This document shows, one piece after another, positions 24,454-27,720 of a DNA stretch of 27,720 bases. The notes below the pieces were generated by a model, which had not been told where the DNA came from, ran no database searches, and was given only the letters and a program-made list of their open reading frames with translations. The stretch comes from JAYPLE01 sp047627515. Lineage in GTDB: Bacteria; Bacteroidota; Bacteroidia; Cytophagales; Cyclobacteriaceae. The stretch's first letter is position 1. Each line of letters opens with the position of its first letter. Made by a program: the position numbers and the translations under genes. The DNA is taken from assembly GCA_047627515.1 (NCBI GenBank), contig JBLHTU010000031.1, forward strand, positions 1-27,720. The letters run 5' to 3'.

Positions 24454-24481
24454 AGGACAGCGTTTAACTCTGTCCTTTTTT
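24454..24481 (+). terminator. Terminator retained after the T9SS pseudogene
   Basis: AGGACAG (24454-24460) and CTGTCCT (24470-24476) form a 7-bp stem, extended by G-T pairs, around a 9-nt loop; T-run 24476-24481. It lies 20 nt past the final stop of the pseudogene on the same strand. Confidence 0.78.
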
Positions 24482-24606
24482 ATTATCCTTTGTTCGATAG
24501 AAGGATATAATTGTTTAGCGCTTTCTGCTGTGTTGGTCTAGATACTCAGGTGTACACGCGTGAAATATAGGCTATTAAAATGTTGGCTTAATAGAGTTGT
24601 ACCTTT

Positions 24607-24903
24607 TCAAAACTCAGCAATTGTTGTTAGGTTTTTGCTCGTTATAGTTCCCTCTTTGTAGCAACCGAACCAATCCGCAGCATTGGGGATATTACCCATT
24701 TCTTTTTCTGCAGCTTTTGCGTCTTGTTTTGACTTCCAGTAGACAATGTCTGTATAGCTACCATCACCATTCGTATGGATCTCCCACTTGATAAAGCCTG
24801 CCTGCTTTTTCATCCAGTCTTCTACGATTTGCTTGGCAATTATGATCAACTGTTCTTTTGATGTGTTGTCTGCTAACTCGTAGCTGATGATATCTTTGTA
24901 CAT
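24607..24903 (-). CDS. Dimeric alpha-beta barrel (ABM-like) protein
   Basis: A 98-residue protein, start ATG at 24901-24903. The order of a strand (DIISYELADN), a helix (KEQLIIIAKQIVEDWMKKQA), a strand pair (FIKWEIHTNGDGSYTDIVYW) and a helix (KQDAKAAEKEMGN) matches the ferredoxin-like fold of antibiotic-biosynthesis-monooxygenase-type and related dimeric alpha-beta barrel proteins. No catalytic residues can be assigned. It has no signal peptide. It is isolated between the pseudogene and the aldo/keto reductase gene, 170 bp from the latter, and its role is unknown. Confidence 0.62.
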   Translation of the reverse strand: MYKDIISYELADNTSKEQLIIIAKQIVEDWMKKQAGFIKWEIHTNGDGSYTDIVYWKSKQDAKAAEKEMGNIPNAADWFGCYKEGTITSKNLTTIAEF

Positions 24904-25073
24904 AGATAAATGTTCTTTCTAGATTCCCTAGTAGTAGGTGCACTCTTCCTTTTGAACAAGCCTGCGGCTTGTAGCTGGTAGTAATGTACAGAAACTACTT
25001 AACCCCAACAATAGGTCGATTCTCAGGGTTTTCACTTGATATTGTGTGAGATAGAAAGGTCAACAGACATTGA

Positions 25074-26069
25074 TTATTGACCAAAGCGTTCCGGAGTAGG
25101 TGGTACATTGTCTACAATGGCATCAATTTGACCCAACACATCTGACGTTAGATGTTTCAAGACATCGAGCGCTTTCAAATTATTTTCTAGCTGGCTCAAA
25201 CGTGAAGCCCCTAAAATGACCGTTGAAACATTGGGATTCTTTAAACACCAAGCAATGGATAGATGCGCCAAGCTTATGTCTAGGTCCTTCGATAGTTCGC
25301 TCAGTTTCCGAACCTTTTCAAGCTTCTTTTTTCCCTCTTCGCTGGTCCATATGTCTTTTAGCCATTGATAATCTGGTAAGTTGAGTCGGCTGTCAGACGG
25401 TATGCCATCGTTGTACTTTCCTGTTAGGATACCGCTGGCCAGTGGAGACCAGATCGTAGTTCCGAGACCATAGGTTTCGTAGAGAGGCAGAAATTCTGCT
25501 TCCACCTTATCTCGATGCAAAAGGTTGTATTGCGGTTGCTCCATCACAGGTGGCGTCAGTCCATGGGCTTGGGCCGCTGCATGGGCCTCCGTGATCTGTT
25601 GAGCTGACCACTCGCTGGTACCCCAGTATATGATTTTACCTTGAAGGATTAGATTATGCATCGCTCGCACAGTTTCAACGATAGGTGTGTCTATGTCTGG
25701 GCGATGGCAAAAGTACAGGTCCAGATAGTCCACCTTGAGTCGCTTAAGTGCCAGATCGCATGCATCACGCACGTGCTTGGCACTGAGGCCCACTTGCATT
25801 TTATGCTTGCCACCCCAGAACACCTTGGAAGAGACCGCAAATGTATCGCGCGGAAGTCCTAGGCTTTTGATGACGTCACCCATGATTTTTTCTGATTCAC
25901 CCGCTTCATATCCTTCGGCATTGTCAAAGAAATTTATGCCAGCATCATAGGCAGTTTTTAACAGTGTCTTGGCGGCAGACATGTCTACTTGCGTGCCAAA
26001 AGTCACCCAGGACCCAAGTGATAAGGCTGATACTTTTAATCCAGATTTACCTAAGCGTCTATATTCCAT
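25074..26069 (-). CDS. Aldo/keto reductase, Kv-beta/YghZ type
   Basis: A 331-residue (beta/alpha)8-barrel oxidoreductase using NADPH. It opens with MEYRRLGKSGLKVSALSLGS, and the catalytic tetrad is visible as Asp49 (FFDNAEGY), Tyr54, Lys82 (SSKVFWGG) and His122 (YFCHRPD). FDNAEGYEAGESE, KVFWGG, WGTSEW, EQPQYNLLHRDKVE and WSPLASGILTGKY match the subgroup that includes potassium-channel beta subunits and E. coli YghZ (AKR6/AKR14). Such bacterial enzymes reduce aldehydes such as methylglyoxal in the cytosol. The C-terminus NVPPTPERFGQ is typical. Channel regulation should not be inferred here. It lies 141 bp downstream of the S9 peptidase gene on the same strand, so cotranscription is possible. 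Confidence 0.93.
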   Translation of the reverse strand: MEYRRLGKSGLKVSALSLGSWVTFGTQVDMSAAKTLLKTAYDAGINFFDNAEGYEAGESEKIMGDVIKSLGLPRDTFAVSSKVFWGGKHKMQVGLSAKHVRDACDLALKRLKVDYLDLYFCHRPDIDTPIVETVRAMHNLILQGKIIYWGTSEWSAQQITEAHAAAQAHGLTPPVMEQPQYNLLHRDKVEAEFLPLYETYGLGTTIWSPLASGILTGKYNDGIPSDSRLNLPDYQWLKDIWTSEEGKKKLEKVRKLSELSKDLDISLAHLSIAWCLKNPNVSTVILGASRLSQLENNLKALDVLKHLTSDVLGQIDAIVDNVPPTPERFGQ

Positions 26070-26150
26070 TGTTTGTGTTTTTGTCGTTGTGCATCTTCAA
26101 CATATATTAGGCTGAGATGGCTATTTAATATAATCTCTATTTTTCTAGCC

Positions 26151-26169
26151 GCTTTGAAATATTCAAAGC
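26151..26169. repeat. 8-bp inverted repeat between peptidase and reductase genes
   Basis: GCTTTGAA (26151-26158) and TTCAAAGC (26162-26169) flank ATA. No T-run follows on either strand, so it is more like an operator or a weak RNA hairpin. It lies 42 nt past the peptidase stop and 81 nt before the reductase start. Confidence 0.5.
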
Positions 26170-26210
26170 AAGGGGAGTTGATGCAGTATATTTTGTGCTA
26201 GTGCAATCGT

Positions 26211-27720
26211 TTAGTCCAAATATATCTGTAACCAATTGATCCATCTGTCATAAACATCTTTTCGATTGATAGGGTCTGATGGAAAATGACCACCTCCTGG
26301 ATAGGCGATGAATTTTGTGGGTATGTTGTTGGCGATCAAGGCATGATACAATTTATAAGATCCTGTCACTGACACTATTTGATCTTCCACTTTCGACATC
26401 ACTAAAGTTGGCGCTTTAATTTTGGATAGGTTTTTTAGCGGAGACATCTCATAATGCACTTTGTAATTATCACCCACCCAGGGCGAATTCGTGATCGCAT
26501 GACGCAAGGTGAGATTCATAGATGTTAAGCTGGTCATATCTGTATAATCAACTGGTGCGGCACCAGCCACTGCTACTTTCCATGTGTCAGGATATCTCCC
26601 AATCAGCCATGAAGTCATAAAGCCTCCGTATGACCAGCCAGAAACTGCTATGTTGGAACTATCTATAAATCCGCGAGCTATTAGCGCATCAATACCGGCC
26701 ATTACATCTCTCCCTGGCCCTTCGCCGCCGTCATTCATGATAGCTTCTTGAAACGCATCACCAAGGTTGTTGCTACCTCGATAATTGGGTTGAAAAACGA
26801 TCCAGCCATTTTTTGCCATTTCTTGGTTGACCGCATTAAAGGTTTCCATGGACGAAGCCGTCGGGCCCCCATGTATCACTAGCACTAAAGGGTATTCTTT
26901 GGTTGCTGAAAAATCTGGAGGGTACGTTACGACGCCATTTGTGGTGATGTCAATATCGGTGTTCCATTCGATAGTTTCTACGCGCCCTAATCGATAATTT
27001 TTAAAAGCATCGTTGTAGTGCGTGAGTTGTTTTGGCTCTGACTTGTAATCTTTCAGATAAAAGATTTCCGGAGGCTGGTTTCCTGATGACGCGATGAGCG
27101 TTATCTCTCCTTTGTTGTTTGTTGCTAGACTTGATATGACGAAATTATTACTGAAGGGTACTTTTTTGATTTTGCCCTTGAGGGAAATGATCCAGACGCC
27201 ATCGGTGGTGCCATCTTGGCCATATGCAAGCATTTCATCACCCGAATGGAGCCAATCATAAGCTTTGATATTCCTGTCTAGGGAAGCGCTAAGGTTTGCT
27301 GAGGTTTGATCTGAATATCTAACAAATAGGTCAGCAAGACCAGCGGGATTTTTATCTACTTTGCTCTCAAATATCATGTGATTATCCTTTGGTGTAAACA
27401 CAGGGCTATATTCAAAGTTGTTGTTGTTAGTGAATGGCGTTAAGGACTTAGCAGCGATGTCATATAACATGATTGCAGATTCATTCCAGCGAGACGAATA
27501 AGCGTCTGATTTTTTAGTGAAAACTAGTTTCTCATCATTGAGTGACCAGCTTATTCCAGAATTGATCGTCCAAGTCCCTTCTGTTAATCGCTTCTGGTTT
27601 CCATTTTCAACATCTAGTAGATATACGTGGGAAGATAAAAACTGATCGTCAATAAGATAGCCTTGAGGGCCTACTTCAAAGGCAGTAATAAACTTTTCAG
27701 ACGGGATTTTTTCGACCTCA
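26211..27720 (-). CDS. S9 family prolyl oligopeptidase-type peptidase, C-terminal part (runs off right edge)
   Basis: The minus-strand frame is open from the stop at 26211 to the right edge, about 503 residues, so the true start lies outside; an internal ATG at 27470 is not the start because coding-like sequence continues in frame above it (for example VYLLDVENGNQKRL and INSGISWSLNDEKLVFTKK). The upstream part is a beta-propeller with PD40-like blades. The C-terminal alpha/beta hydrolase domain has the oxyanion motif HGGP, the nucleophile Ser in GWSYGGF (codon at 26631-26633), the catalytic Asp in VEDQ (26382-26384) and the catalytic His in GGGHFP (26286-26288). It is related to dipeptidyl/acylaminoacyl peptidases that cut short peptides. 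A signal peptide cannot be assessed. Confidence 0.92.
   Translation of the reverse strand, partial: EVEKIPSEKFITAFEVGPQGYLIDDQFLSSHVYLLDVENGNQKRLTEGTWTINSGISWSLNDEKLVFTKKSDAYSSRWNESAIMLYDIAAKSLTPFTNNNNFEYSPVFTPKDNHMIFESKVDKNPAGLADLFVRYSDQTSANLSASLDRNIKAYDWLHSGDEMLAYGQDGTTDGVWIISLKGKIKKVPFSNNFVISSLATNNKGEITLIASSGNQPPEIFYLKDYKSEPKQLTHYNDAFKNYRLGRVETIEWNTDIDITTNGVVTYPPDFSATKEYPLVLVIHGGPTASSMETFNAVNQEMAKNGWIVFQPNYRGSNNLGDAFQEAIMNDGGEGPGRDVMAGIDALIARGFIDSSNIAVSGWSYGGFMTSWLIGRYPDTWKVAVAGAAPVDYTDMTSLTSMNLTLRHAITNSPWVGDNYKVHYEMSPLKNLSKIKAPTLVMSKVEDQIVSVTGSYKLYHALIANNIPTKFIAYPGGGHFPSDPINRKDVYDRWINWLQIYLD

Noticed and set aside
26211..27470. S9 peptidase starting at the internal ATG at 27470
   Set aside because: The frame above the ATG stays open to the window edge and reads as further beta-propeller sequence, so the ATG is internal and the gene is cut by the window.

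Overview
The window looks like chromosomal DNA from a Bacteroidota bacterium, probably a marine or soil member of the Cytophagales. The main evidence is a type IX secretion (T9SS) operon of a repeat protein with a gliding-type C-terminal sorting domain, a PorP/SprF protein and an OmpA/PD40 protein. A decayed gene tail with a second type of T9SS sorting domain, LytS/LytTR and Crp/Fnr regulators of the typical Bacteroidota kind, a CsbD-like protein beside an AraC regulator, AT-rich spacers and weak ribosome binding sites agree with this. The lineage below phylum is inference.

Layout. 1-1727 (minus): the N-terminal part of a DUF885 protein that runs off the left edge, and a membrane-anchored beta-lactamase-like serine hydrolase. 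2014-4152 (minus): a probable operon of a Crp/Fnr regulator, a SnoaL-like lipoprotein and a quinone-oxidoreductase-like dehydrogenase, with a direct repeat that may be an operator. 4153-4754: a repeat-rich spacer with a perfect 28-nt palindrome and a 12-bp hairpin. 4755-8591: a secreted serine hydrolase divergent from a translationally coupled LytS-type kinase and LytTR regulator. 8833-10374 (minus): a GNAT acetyltransferase followed 3 nt later by an ornithine/alanine racemase-family enzyme, the most unusual metabolic pair here. 10375-11103: a gene-free stretch holding an orphan terminator. 11104-13253 (minus): a small sulfotransferase, a TfoX-N protein, and a tiny lipoprotein followed by a charged coiled-coil exported protein with a clear terminator. 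13809-16413 (minus): rlmF, small stress-type proteins including a CsbD-like one, a probable frameshift remnant, and an AraC regulator.

17014-23342 (plus) is the centrepiece, a three-gene T9SS surface-protein operon joined by a 4-nt overlap and a 0-nt gap: secreted cadherin/Ig-like repeat protein, PorP/SprF outer-membrane partner, OmpA/PD40 peptidoglycan-binding partner. 23401-27720 (mostly minus) holds an unrecognised two-TM protein, a T9SS-CTD pseudogene on the plus strand that keeps its terminator, a dimeric alpha-beta barrel protein, an aldo/keto reductase of the Kv-beta/YghZ group, and an S9 prolyl-oligopeptidase family peptidase that continues past the right edge.

No CRISPR array, rRNA, intact tRNA, transposase, integrase or phage gene was seen. 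No clear new defence or mobile system is visible. The items most worth follow-up are the GNAT-racemase pair, the T9SS pseudogene, the repeat-rich spacer, the orphan terminator and the modular cysteine pattern of the large adhesin.
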